Below the pieces are notes generated by a model. That model searched no databases, had not been told where the DNA came from, and saw only the letters and a list, made by a program, of their open reading frames with translations. A stretch of 64,000 bases of DNA from the NCBI GenBank assembly GCA_948146395.1, contig OX411544.1:95777232-95841231 (forward strand). Reading direction: 5' to 3'. Shown piece by piece: positions 47,870 to 59,089 of this stretch. The stretch's first letter is position 1, and the number at the start of each line of letters is the position of its first letter. The stretch is from Fragum whitleyi. Its lineage: Eukaryota > Mollusca > Bivalvia > Cardiida > Cardiidae. Position numbers and translations under genes: made by a program.

Positions 47870-48185
47870 TACTTTTGTGCATTTCACCCTATCTGACGTC
47901 ATCTATGCGGAGCGAAATAAGTGACGTCACAATCAACGTTGCATAGCAATTTCGTGCAAAATACGCGCTTTACGAAAATATTCTCTAAAATCTTCACATT
48001 TTGTCTCATTTTTCGCATAAAAGAAATAGCATAATCGTTTGTTTTCGCATTAGATCGATTAATATTTCATTTCGTGAACAACAAAAGCTTTATGTCCTCG
48101 TGAAATATAGCTTTTGTGGTTCACTCAATGAAATTTAAATCGATCTTACACTGAAATAGACGATTATCCTCTATGTTATGACACT
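47870..48185 (+). mobile_element. Element Z, continuous copy with inner hairpin
   Basis: CACCCTATCTGACGTCATC, GCGGAGCG, TTTTGTCTCATTTTTCGCAT. The inner hairpin at 48052-48158 pairs AGATCGATTAATATTTCATT with its near-complement on the right and AAAAGCTTTAT with ATAGCTTTT. The copy at 28530-29590 is interrupted. Confidence 0.65.
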
Positions 48186-48410
48186 TGGTTATGATTAAGG
48201 TAATTATTAATCCTTTCTAGTTCCCACTATAACATGTGATTTGTTATGAAAAAGAACCATCTGAGAATCGTCGAATAGTTTCATTCCTAATTGGACTGCG
48301 CAGTTATGTCACGCTTATCGAGCCCGAGACTTGATGCTCTTTAAATAGTTTCTGAATTCAGAATTGTCATTTTACTTAACTACACGACACTAAAAAAAAA
48401 AAAAAAAAAA

Positions 48411-49272
48411 AGAAACAAGAGTCGTCGGTGACGGGTTATATTCCCCGAATAAGTCTTTGATAATTAAGTATGCTTTAAATGAACAGTCAAAGTTTACTGA
48501 AAAAAGACTACCATGATATCTTTTGTATGTAGATAACATATGCTTAAGGTTCCAAGGGTTGTGGAGAAAAAGTTTAAGACCAATTACGTGGAGAAATGTC
48601 AAGATATCACTTCAAGCGCCTTTTAAAAGACACGTTTATTGGATATATATTTCCAACCAGTGTTTTTTTTCTCCACGGGTGAATTAATATAACAGTAGCT
48701 CATTTATGGCCAATTTTAAGGTTTTAATTTTCTTAATACTGACCTTGACCAATGACCTTGACCTTGACTGATAACTAGAAAATAAGTACCAACAAAAATG
48801 GTTTTTTCACAAGCAATGCATATGTGAAATATGAAGAGAATATCTGTAACGAATCAAAAGTTATGGCCAATATAAGTTTTTGTGGGACAAACAGAGAGCT
48901 TACGTAAGGCTTATTACATTAAGGCACCTTTTTCCATGACATTTTTAGCGTTAATTTTCGAGTTCAAGGTCAAAAGGATCTAATTTGCTATTCAAAAATG
49001 AAATGTCATGAATTCTGACTATTGGCCCAGGAGAAATTGGCAAAAAAACTTATTTTTACATTAAGGTCCCTTTTTCCACGATGCAGCCTTGAATTGAGAA
49101 AATATAAAAAAAGTCTTGGAAATTTTGCGGGAAGATTATATATATATGGTTTTAACCACTTAGGCCGAGGAGTTCCTAGGATATGACATGGGACGGACGG
49201 TCGAATTGACGGACGGACGCGCGCACAAGCCGGCGACCATATGCTCCGCCGAAAATTTTTCGGAGCATAAAG
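48411..49272 (+). mobile_element. HEL-I element
   Basis: Preceded by an A-run. Left GAAACAAGAG, hairpin CGTC-GGT-GACG, TTATATTCCCCG. The core includes 48740-48910 GACCTTGACC units. Then ACGGACGGTCGAATTGACGG and a terminal hairpin ATGCTCCGCCGAAAA / TTTTTCGGAGCAT, then AAAG. Confidence 0.75.
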
Positions 49273-49689
49273 ACGTTAGTTTGTAGGACAGTATGTGGAA
49301 CTTCGCCTTTAGGCAATTCAGAAAGCCATGCTTTGCATTTAACCGATCAATTTGTCTCTGTGTTAATAAAGATTGTACAATAACGGATCAAAACAAACGG
49401 AATTGTTTAATGGGAGTCTTTTTCTGACGCTCCTTTGAAATTGATGGAAATGTTACACATGTTTGACCACTTTTGAGCAAGTGTGAGATGTCTGTTGTTT
49501 TTTTTTTTTTCTTATTTCATATAAAGCTTGGGAAACTATTTTTTGTAGAATCGAATGTATATTTTAGATATGACCCCTTTGAAAGGAGACATAAAATCCG
49601 ATTTCGATAAAGTTGTGTATACTGCGGACAGATGGTCTGCATATATGGTGTTGAGATTTCAGCTCCTAAACTTTTTTTCCAGTAAGAGA

Positions 49690-49860
49690 TATTTGCTTGA
49701 CTTGACTTGACTTGAATTATATGGCATTTTTGAGTTTGACTAGAGACTCCCTGCCATTTTTAAACAGAAATCTCAGCTTACATACAGACGTTACATCTGG
49801 GTCACCATTAGAAATTTCTGTACTGATTTGCCAGTAACGTAAATTGTTAAAGTGAAATGG
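49690..49860 (-). mobile_element. Possible LINE 3' end with AAGTC tail
   Basis: Four CTTGA units at 49696-49716 read on the minus strand as a terminal AAGTC tail after an AT-rich segment, resembling the two other LINE ends in the window. The minus-strand reading frame just upstream (49867-50154) shows no clear reverse-transcriptase motif, so the call rests on the tail only. Confidence 0.25.
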
Positions 49861-49869
49861 CGCTCTTCA

Positions 49870-50545
49870 ATATTTATTAATATCTAAAAGGGGACGAGCA
49901 AGTGGATACCTAAGATTATATTGGAATATGAATGCTAATCTAATTTTGTGGAGAGTATTCTTAGCACGAAGTTTATTTTTGCTCAACCACAAAATATTTA
50001 GATCAAACAACGCTATTGCATAGTGTGCAAATAGTCTTTTAGATGTAAATGTATCGCAAGGTAGGGCATTGAATGAGATTCTAGAATAATTATTTACCAA
50101 CTGTTGGGTGCACAAGCAAATCGCTCTAAAGTTTCGTTTCTTGTCTAAAATCATTGAGTGCCGGGTGCTTTATTTTTCAATGTATCGATAGTCTTAAGTC
50201 TCGAAGTAAAACATGTACAATATTGAGACTGTATATGGTGTAAGGTCGGAGATATTCGAATTTTAAAAGTGCCCACTTTCTTTTGGAACTGAGTATATAC
50301 CGACTGATATAGTACTGACAATTAGACAAACATAATTTACCAACTGGTGTTTGACTCTTTTAAATGATATTCATTATCAGGGTTTTTTTTATATACAGGG
50401 GGTTGAATTTTATAAAAAAAAAAAAATCAGAGATATTCTGGTATTTGTAAAATGTTATATTTTTTTGAATTTTGATTAAATATAAACCAAACGGTAAAAA
50501 ACAAACATGAGTATTAAATTGTAAATTATTTTCATAAACTTGTCG
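49870..50545. other. Upstream region of the LRR gene, nothing firm
   Basis: A minus-strand 95-codon frame (49867-50154) shows no recognisable domain. No clear TATA or initiator element is placed with confidence before 50613. Confidence 0.35.
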
Positions 50546-50612
50546 TACAGTTCACTTTATTCTCCGGCATTTCAATTCTTTTAAAGTTATCGCCAATAAA
50601 GAAGGATTGAAA

Positions 50613-53600
50613 ATGCCCTCGAGTGAGAAGAAATTGGGTGCTTCACCCCTACCGGCCATAACACCGCCTCGACTACAGTCTCCGTCAAAGGCGGGAATAC
50701 GGGATGATGCAAGCAAACAGCCAGTCTCAATACAACAGGACGAAGACCAAGAATTAGAGATTATCGACTTAGATACACCAAGAAAACTTGAGGATGTGGA
50801 GTTACAAGAAAAAGATAGCACGGTAGGTGTCGCTGACGTCATACTCCCTAAACAAAGGTAAAAGTACACATACTATATTTATAATTTGATCCAGTGCGTG
50901 ACATTTCCAACAATTTGACATCTGCATGGAGTGCAAACAATTAGCGGCCTAGGCAGTTACATACAATAACTAGATGATTGTCTAACTATCTTTATGACCT
51001 TAGCTACCTATAAATCACATAGCGAGGACTCTGGTCAGACTGTGCGAATGCGCAGGCTGGCCAGAGTCGTTGCATGGCGCATATATGAAATTGTTGGAAA
51101 TGTCACGCACAATCTCATTTATGAATAGAATCAATATAACTTCTCTAAAAATGAAAAATATGTACACAAATAAATAAAAGGTAACAATGCAACATTCTAC
51201 AAATGATGACACGGTTATTGCTGTAGATATTATTTCCTTGTTCATTTTAGCACATTATTGCTTGAATATCTTTTTGCCTTTCGTGTGCACGTCGTTTAGA
51301 TATCCCAACGTATCGTTTTAATTTCGTAAAGTATTTTACCTATAGTTAATCATGACGAAAAGAAACAAAGTTGCAATGTATCAATAGTATACAATGTGTG
51401 ATAAATCAAATTAAAGAAAAAGATATAAATGCAAGAGTAAGATTTGGTCAGTAAATGTAGATTTAAGTTTGAAACATAAAGATCCAAATAATGCACATCA
51501 GAGCAACCTTATAATATGCAGTAAATCATTCAGTCTTCTTTTACAGAATACGTGGATTTAAAGATCAAAAATAAAATTTCAATCGTATTTGTACATATAT
51601 ATATGTTCAGTGTGAAATGGCACGTTAACATTTCAACATCCTTATTTACAGATATTTATGACGGAGGCCAATATTACCGACCTTGACGCCATTGACGAGG
51701 AAGATATCGAGGAGGACGAGTTCACCATACTTGAATCACGTGACCCGTACGACGAGGTCGATGACGCGGCGCATGAATCACGTGATACTGTTGGCTCGGT
51801 GGTGTCGACGATGTCGGAAAATGACGAACACGAAGAGGAATATGACACGGACCTAGAAATGGAAGATGCTGAAAGTAAGAACTGTCACACCGTCTTTTCT
51901 CGTGTAACGTTGTAGACGAATGAGTCTATGCGTGGCATTTTCAATAATTTCATAAATTTGACCCGTCACGCGAAAAGAGACCATCTATGAACTATGTAAA
52001 ATAAATATTTCAAAAAGAGATTGGGTCCAGCATAGGTCAACCAGAGGTCGCATTTCAAAAATTCTTTCACGGGAAGATAGATTTATCATTTTAGATTCAG
52101 AAAAAAAGCTAAGTGCGAAAGGTTTACGCGCTACCCAGATAGTCCCTTTTCGCATGACAGGTCACATTTAATGTTTGATGGTCAGATAATGAGTAACACA
52201 GTACAATTAATATATTCTACAGCTGTAAACAGAGGCCATAGATAGGTGGCTATCTATAAAATGTATAATGAATACTCTGATCAGACTGTGCGAATGCACA
52301 GGCTCTTCTGAGTATTTACGTTTGGCACATGTGGAATTTTTGGAAATGTCACGCATATACTCCAATAACACTGACTGAGGAGAAAAGAGTACGTTTTCTC
52401 AATTTACAGGTTACTCTATGCTTCTTGGTTACTCTGTGTTTCTTGTTTACTCTATGTTTCTTTGTTAACCTGGCTTAATGTTTGTTATCTTACCCTACGT
52501 TTGTATACAAAATATACTGATTTAATTTACTAAAAAAAACAGCGTCTTAATGTGGTGACAGAATTTCAATAATTTTTAAACAAAATTTGTATTGTGTGTT
52601 TGAGCTTTTCAGCTGATGGGTTTGGGCTTAAACTTTAAAAAAAATAGTGGTCCTTTCAATATATTGGGTTTTACCAGCTTCTTTTTGGAAATTCTCCTTC
52701 ATGAACATAACCGTGTCATCAAACCAAATAGACAAATAGTCTTTAAAAAGTAAACACATTGAAAGAAAATGTGTCCATTATATATGATATTGTTGGATAG
52801 TATATTTTTGATAACATATATCCGAAAGAGCTGCAAACTTGTGAAAACTATAGCTCTGCCCTGTTATGCCAGAAATCATAGATATCATACTGGTGAGGCT
52901 TGTTCTCATTACCAGATTTAGATTCTTGCATATACCATTAAAATGGAGAAAATGAAAAGATCAAGGCATCATCATGTATAAAAAAAACTAGGATTCCTTT
53001 TGTCATGTATCTTAAGACACAAAAATTAGCTTAATACGACAACTACTGTACATGTATAAATGTGAACCAACTTATAAATATCAATGACAATTCAATAGAA
53101 GTCAAAATATGATTGATAAAGCGTATATCTGCCTTCTGTCTACTTTTTTACAGAATGGTTACGTCCGGAGCTGTTTGACCGAGACACGACCGGTGTTAAC
53201 CGCTATCTACGAATGTGTCAAAAGCTAGAAATACAACCTACCACATATTTTCTAAAACACATGCAAGATACAGAATTGATTATGAAGTACCATGGCCTCG
53301 GGCCGCTTGGGGTTAGGGCAATGTCAGATCCGTTAGAAGTAAGTCTAGTCTGTGTTACATGTGTCGTTCTACAATATATCTATTAAAACCAAACACAATT
53401 GCTTTCTGATAAATATTATAAATAAACGCAAAGTAATGATAGTTTTGATATATTTCCTTCATTGCGTTCTGAATGATTTTGTAACTGTCACTATGCGACA
53501 CATGTATACCATATATTTTAGCTTCATTGCACGCCAAATGCGAGGCATACAGTGCGAGTGCTCAGTCACTGTCTTTTTCTGCACATGGACAATTTTCCTC

Positions 53601-56600
53601 TGATCGACAGGAATTACTAATGAACCAAAGTTTAAATTCCTACCCAAGTTTCACAAAAATATATTTGTGTTTAAAACTGTATTAAAAAATAAAAAGATTT
53701 CAATAATTTACCGTGGAAACAAAGACTAAAATCTATTTATACATTTCTTTGGACTTTCAATAAGGACTATAGTTTTTTTAATTTTTGATATATTGCTAAA
53801 TCTGATACATGTACTTGTACGCAGGTTGTTTAAAAATACCCATGGACATTCCCTTGGTCTTCTATATTTCATAATTCTACATGTAGTAACGAAAAGACCC
53901 AAGTTTCTTTTAGATGAGATATGTTCTTTTGGTCTCTTGCTTAAAGGACATTATAGCAATAAATATGAGAAATTAAAGTGATATAATTATGCAGCAAGAA
54001 TTTTTTTACAACAGATCAATACAACGATAGAGCGTATGGACCTAGAAGGTAATTACATATTGGGTAATGGTACGGTGTTCTTAGCGAAAGTTCTGAAGGA
54101 CAATGTCTACGTAACAGAATTAGTAAGTTGATTATGGCTGTTGTTCAGGAGTGGCTGCTAACTTCGTTTTTACGGGAAATGAAGGTTTGCAACTTGTATT
54201 TGATTTCAATATACACTTCTATAGACGTAGATCCGATTAGACCTTTAACCATGTCTGATCTTGTGTATGTCGGTAAATTTTGGATATGCTTTAAACAAAA
54301 ATGGTGGGTGCTCACAAGTTGTTTTAAGTCATTTTTGCATGTATTGGTCCACAATTCACAGCCAAAGAAGGCTTTTGGTAATACAACTGATGAATATAGT
54401 CTTGCTAGAGAAATTGGATTGGTTGATTTTGGGTTAATTCCCGTCTTAACAACTGCATTCAAAATAAAAATCGGTAGATAAAATACACGATTTGATTGAC
54501 ATAATTGAACTTTGTGAGTGTATGACGCGTTCGCGAAGTCAAAGAAATCTATTCTTAGAACCTGTATGCATACTTTATGAAAGGGGGTATTAAATATCGC
54601 TAATTTGTTCAACCTGAGCAAAAATAGCGATATTGGATTACCTTCCTTAAATTTCATACAAAACTCGCTCATCACGCTCATTCATTTTAATTCCAAAATC
54701 ACCCATCTTGCCAATTTCACGATGTTATGAACAATTTCTCCCTTTACCACGTTTTATATCGAAAGACAAAGAAAACTATAAAACACACTGGTATTTTTCA
54801 AGAAATTGCATGAACCGATTCATATTTCTAGATTTTAAAAGAATTATTGACCTAACATTTAGCCTTTATTAGTAAGGAACTTGTTATCCTGAATAAAACC
54901 AGTCTTTCGACGATGAAAGGCCTAGGAATACACATGTCTTCATGGAGTAACAAACCTTCGATATAGAGAATGATATGTTAGTGTTATCTGGTCGGGTTTG
55001 TGAAAATTTATCATGTCGACACCTTTGCGAGTTATGATAATTTCTCAGCGCCAAGACCAGCTAATATTGAAATTCGACTTTTTCTCAAGCAAATACCTTT
55101 CTCGGAATATAATTTGGTAATTTTTTTCCGAAATAAGTCGACAATTACCGAATTTGTTCTCTTAAAAGAGACTTGCCCCTTGATGACGCCGTGACGTCAA
55201 CGCAAAGATATAAAGCCAATTTTTATGACCACCACGTGAAAGTGCGTATTTCAATGATCAATTTCGTAGCCCTGGCCATCGTTTAGAGACATTTTAAAAT
55301 TTAGACCTACCATGATCCACTTTGTGTACGTAGTAACATTAGGAACATGAACATACAAACCATTCTAAAAACAAAAGGAAGAAGAAGAAAACAAGCTTTA
55401 ATGTTATCAGACAATAGGTATCAGTCCAATACAGAACAAAACAGAACAGAACAGATTCTTTATTCAACTATATGACTTGAACACATTATGGTTCATCTGC
55501 AAAATACATGTTCATACAAAATAGAAAGCATGAATGAGTATGGACGCAATTAACATGGAATATGGAAAATGCAGAAAAACGAGTCTTACTAAATGAATAC
55601 AAACTTCACGTAATGATAAAATCCAATACAATATTACTTTTGTTTTCAGATACTCTCAGAGAATAAAATGGGCAATGAAGGTGCAGCAGCGATATGTGAT
55701 CTTTTATTAGAGAACAAGACAATTACATATTTAGATCTTAAAGGTACTGATTTATTTGTTGTTTTTTTCTTTTAGCAGAACCCTATGGTGCCAAAATTAT
55801 CATTTTTCCACAACTTGCAAAACATTTGTGGCTGAACAAACACTATATTTTTGTATAGAAGTATGTAAGTAACAAAAGTAATACAATTTGTCGATGTAGC
55901 TTTTCTTAAATCTTATCCCTTCTACTTGTCTAACTCACTATAGCTACAAAATGTGTAATATACAGTTAACAACATCATGAAATTGACAAGCTGAATGATT
56001 TTAGAATGAAATTGAATGAGTGTGTGGAGCGATTTTTAAGTAAAATTTAGGGAAGGTAATCCAATAACGCTAATTTTGTTCAGGGTGAACAAAATTTGCG
56101 ATATTAATTACCTCCCTTAAATAAAGTATGCGTATAAGTTCTAAAAAATAGCAGTCTATTTCTTCAAAACCAAGCAGACGCTCACAATTTCAATTATGTC
56201 AAATTATATCTTGATTTTTTTCTATTTTTATTAATTTTGAATACAGTTATTGATTGTATTTTTTTCGATGAGTTTGGAGCGTTTTTGAATGATTTGAGTG
56301 AGTGTTTGGAATGAATGAGTAAACGATTTACAAAAGGTTTTGATCGGAATGAGTGTCAATTTCACGATGGTGTTAACTGTAGTAAATAAGAGTCAATATC
56401 GAAGACTCTTCTCTGATTTATTGAAAGAATGAAGTCTTCCAAGAACATTCGCATTCGTTAGATTATATTTCTCTTACAGAGTAATAGACCTTTTGTAGTG
56501 TTATTAAACAACTCCCTATTTTTCTCCAGGTAACAATATAGGTGATGGAGTGGCAGAAGACTTCTGTGATATGTTGTCTGTGAGTAAAGTTTAAAATAAT

Positions 56601-56807
56601 GCAAAAATAATTTGCGATTTTTTTTTACAAAAGAATGAAAGAAATAAACCTCACAATTGGATTTAAAAATAGCATGCAAATAGCTCAAGAAATGTAACCG
56701 TGTTGAAAAAAAGTATACATGTAATACAAATTATTTCCCTTTGTCTGAAAGCTGAGTTTACAATTGCATTTTCTTTGTTATGATCGAGGATTCCAATCAT
56801 TTATTCT

Positions 56808-56841
<34 letters not shown>

Positions 56842-57265
56842 GGGGGGGGGGGTCCTATTACTTTTACTTTCTTTTATTTTTTCTTTTCTTTCTTATTCGC
56901 CAAACTGGTTATCAGATTGTATGCAAAACACTTTTTTGGGAATGGCATGTAATAGAGCCTTTAAAATTTCTACGATTTAACTTTTCAGTTCGTGTTCGCT
57001 ATCAAAATCGCGATTCAAAGTATATATCGTAAATCGAGATTGTATTAATGAAAACTGTACATGCAGTTCATCTATACAATCTATTTTTCATTTTCAGAAA
57101 AATACAGATTTAAAAACATTAATACTACGCCATAACAGTTTCGAAGACGATGGAGCGAACTATTTAAGAGATGCATTGATAGATAACGATACTCTACTTG
57201 ACCTTGACCTTAGTTGGAACCACTTCCGGTGGAAAGGTTGTTGCGCAATCGCAGAAGGTCTCGAG
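50613..57265 (+). CDS. LRRC74A: LRRC74A/B-like leucine-rich-repeat protein, 5' seven exons (3' end not found)
   Basis: Exons: 50613-50822, 51652-51874, 53154-53338, 54015-54122, 55650-55743, 56530-56579, 57098-57265. All have GT-AG borders, and the phases 0,1,0,0,1,0,0 agree at every junction, giving 346 residues without a stop. Residues 1-145 are polar and acidic (for example EEDIEEDEF), probably disordered. Residues 146-206 form a conserved pre-LRR segment ending HGLGPLG, typical of LRRC74-type proteins. From about 207 come ribonuclease-inhibitor-type LRRs of about 28 residues (ERMDLEGNYI, LILSENKMGNEG, YLDLKGNNIGDG, TLILRHNSFEDDG, DLDLSWNHF). Introns 4 to 6 fall near repeat boundaries. Vertebrate LRRC74A is longer, so about 150 C-terminal residues are probably encoded beyond the window; no further in-phase LRR exon was seen before 64000. 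Exon 1 also has a second donor (GTAAAA at 50858), but it would put a stop in exon 2. LRRC74B or another RI-type LRR protein remains possible; the role is probably protein-protein binding. Confidence 0.78.
50890..51115. mobile_element. MITE V, copy 1, in LRR intron 1
   Basis: Ends GTGCGTGACATTTCCAACAA and TTGTTGGAAATGTCACGCAC are inverted. An inner hairpin pairs GACTCTGGTCAG / CTGGCCAGAGTC around CTGTGCGAATGCGCAG. Confidence 0.8.
51959..52169. mobile_element. MITE U in LRR intron 2
   Basis: Ends TTGACCCGTCACGCGAAAAG and CTTTTCGCATGACAGGTCA are inverted, with ACCATCT / AGATAGT continuing the arms. Confidence 0.7.
52165..52362. mobile_element. MITE V, copy 2, abutting MITE U
   Basis: Shares the inner hairpin (GATCAGACTGTGCGAATGCA) and the right end TTTTTGGAAATGTCACGC with copy 1; the left end is decayed. 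Confidence 0.65.
54145..54442 (-). pseudogene. LINE reverse-transcriptase C-terminal fragment in LRR gene intron 4
   Basis: The minus frame reads TGINPKSTNPISLARLYSSV, then VLPKAFFGCELW and a cysteine-containing helix (STHHFCLKHIQNLP). This is the pattern found just after the polymerase domain of CR1-type LINEs (NP...LYK..VLP.ALYGCELW). It belongs to a different family from the LINE at 62 kb. Upstream the frame stays open by chance into an X element (54443-54727), so only the C-terminal part is LINE. It lies antisense in the intron, 23 nt after the exon 4 donor. Confidence 0.65.
54443..54727 (-). mobile_element. Element X, right half
   Basis: AAAAATCGGTAGA, GACATAATTGAACTT, ATTGGATTACCTTCC and the terminal CTTGCCAATTTCACGATG. 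The left half is replaced by the LINE fragment at 54145-54442. Confidence 0.65.
55120..55345. repeat. Partial copy of the 45163-46904 TIR element
   Basis: GCCCCTTGATGACGCCGTGA, TGCGTATTTCAATGATC and CATTTTAAAATTTAGACCTA match 46738-46880. Confidence 0.55.
55430..55560 (-). mobile_element. LINE 3' end remnant with TTCTG tail
   Basis: Read on the minus strand the segment ends with GAATAAAGAATCTGTTCTG, then further TTCTG units. It has the same plan as the 3' end of the LINE at 61.7 kb (AATAAA-like motif plus pentanucleotide tail). No coding part is left. It lies in intron 4 of the LRR gene. Confidence 0.45.
55968..56380 (+). mobile_element. Element X, complete copy in LRR intron 5
   Basis: TIRs ACATCATGAAATTGACA and TGTCAATTTCACGATGGTGT; inner GGTAATCCAATAACGC and GAGTGAGTGTTTGGAATGAA. 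Confidence 0.75.
56811..56852. repeat. Homopolymer tract T then G
   Basis: About 30 T followed by about 12 G; length in the assembly is uncertain. Confidence 0.9.
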
Positions 57266-57290
57266 GTAATGTGCACAATTACAGTTAGTA

Positions 57291-57712
57291 ACATTGGGAA
57301 GGTGATTTCCACCCTGATCAAGACCGTTCCGAATCGCTCGACCAGCGCTCCCTTCGATTTATTCAAATAATCACACTCTTTTTTGTCAAAATCGAAACCG
57401 TTCAAAACGAACCAAAGTCATTCAAAACAATCCAAAACTTTATTTCGAAATTCATCCAATCTTTCCATTATTTTATTGGCTAACGCATATTTATATTCAA
57501 TTGACATAGTTATCAATCTAAAAGAAAAAAATAAGTAAATCTTATTTAAGGGAGGAAATAAATTATTGCTGAGTTCGTCACTTGAACGAAATTAGCGAAA
57601 TATATCACCTTCCTTTCATTTTCCTTCAATACTCGTTCACTTCATCCATTTTATTTAATTCCAAAATCATTAAAAACAATCAAGCATTTTATCAATTTCA
57701 CGATTGATCGTT
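57291..57712 (-). mobile_element. Element X, diverged copy just after LRR exon 7
   Basis: Starts about 25 bp after the exon 7 donor (TTAGTAACATTGGGAAGGTG), inner CGAATCGCTCGACCAGCGC and ATTTTATTTAATTCCAAAATC, ends ATCAATTTCACGATTG. Confidence 0.6.
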
Positions 57713-58079
57713 AACTCTACTATATCACAAGAAAGAAAGTCTTCCGGCTAGATGTACTAGAATTTATCACCATCAACATTAGTTTGACAAAACCATCTCC
57801 AAAAAGGTTTATATTAGTAGAGCTTACGTCATCCCCTACATTTAAGAGATGAAGAGAGTTTTTGTCGATTTCATGCAGGAACGAAAACCTTATAAACTGT
57901 ATGAATACGCGAAACGGATTCATACTTGAGTGTGATTAAGTTTTAGATTCATACCTTCATGAAATCAACAAAAAGTTTCTTCATATCATATGATTTTATT
58001 TCTTGAAGCAAAAATGTAATTTACTATCAAAACATGAATTGTTTAAAGTTTACTTTTTCTGGAAGCTTTGTAAGATTTT

Positions 58080-58253
58080 TGTAAAAGGCTTCGTAAGTTT
58101 TTGAGCGTTTTTGGTCGATTTGAGTGAGTGTTTGGAATGAATGAATGGAGCGCTGAGTGATCGATTTAGAATGACTTTGATCGGATGAATGGAGCGCTGA
58201 GTGATCGATTTAGAATGACTTTTATCGGAGTGACTGTCAATTCCATGGTGTTA
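58080..58253 (+). mobile_element. Element X, right part with an internal duplication
   Basis: GATTTGAGTGAGTGTTTGGA, then ATGAATGGAGCGCTGAGTGA twice about 50 bp apart, ending GTCAATTCCATGGTGTTA. Confidence 0.65.
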
Positions 58254-58509
58254 TTAAATGTAGCTAGGATTTTGTGATTCATACGCACTAAAAAGGCGAA
58301 CACTAAAGAATATATAGGATAAAGGCGAGACGTGGACTATGACAAATGACAAATGCCCTCCACCCGCTCCCTTTTTTATGATTTGACCGTTGGTGAATAA
58401 TCAATACATCGTAACTACAGCTTGATTAACTGCTTTATTAGAAATTTGCCATACAAAACTTTGAAGGAAGAGCGATGCGCATGATAGACAGTTATTGAGC
58501 AATACGTTT

Positions 58510-59086
58510 TACAACATCGTGAAATCGACTAGGTGAATTAATTTCGAACGATTTTGGAATGATATTGAATACTTGCAATGGGTAAGTTTGAGTGAAATTA
58601 AAGCGATGTAATCCAATATAGCTTATTTTGAACAAAATTATCGATATTTATTACCCCCTTCAATAAAATATGCATACGAGTTCTATAAATAGTTTCCCAT
58701 CTCTTTAAGAACCAATTGCTATTAAGTCAGTGAAATCCCGTTTTTTTTCTAACTATGTTTTTTCTGAATGTACATGTTGATCAAAGCTTTTTAGTAAATT
58801 TTGAAGTGGTTTTGAATGGTTTGAGTGAGTGTTTGGTATGAATGAATGAATGAATGAATGAATGAATGAATGAATGAATGAATGAATGAATGAATGAATG
58901 AATGAATGAATGAATGAATGAATGAATGAATGAATGAATGAATGAATGAATGAATGAATGAATGAATGAATGAATGAAAGAATGAATGAATGAATGAATG
59001 AATGAATGAATGAATTGAGCACTGAGTGAGCGATTTAGAATGGTTTTGCTTGAGATGAATTTCAATTTCACGATGTTACTAAATGT
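58510..59086 (+). mobile_element. Element X with expanded ATGA repeat
   Basis: TIRs ACATCGTGAAATCGACTA and TTTCAATTTCACGATGTT. The internal TTTGG(A)ATGAATGAAT site has grown to about 170 bp. Confidence 0.8.
58838..59014. repeat. (ATGA)n microsatellite, about 44 units
   Basis: Uninterrupted except one AAGA unit at 58977-58982. The two minus frames through it (Phe-Ile-His-Ser repeats) are not genes. Confidence 0.97.
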
Positions 59087-59089
59087 AAT

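Noticed and set aside
49867..50154. 95-codon minus-strand frame near a possible LINE tail
   Set aside because: No reverse-transcriptase or other motif, and no splice context; kept only as a weak hint.
58753..59071. Two Phe-Ile-His-Ser repeat frames
   Set aside because: Translation of the ATGA microsatellite inside element X.
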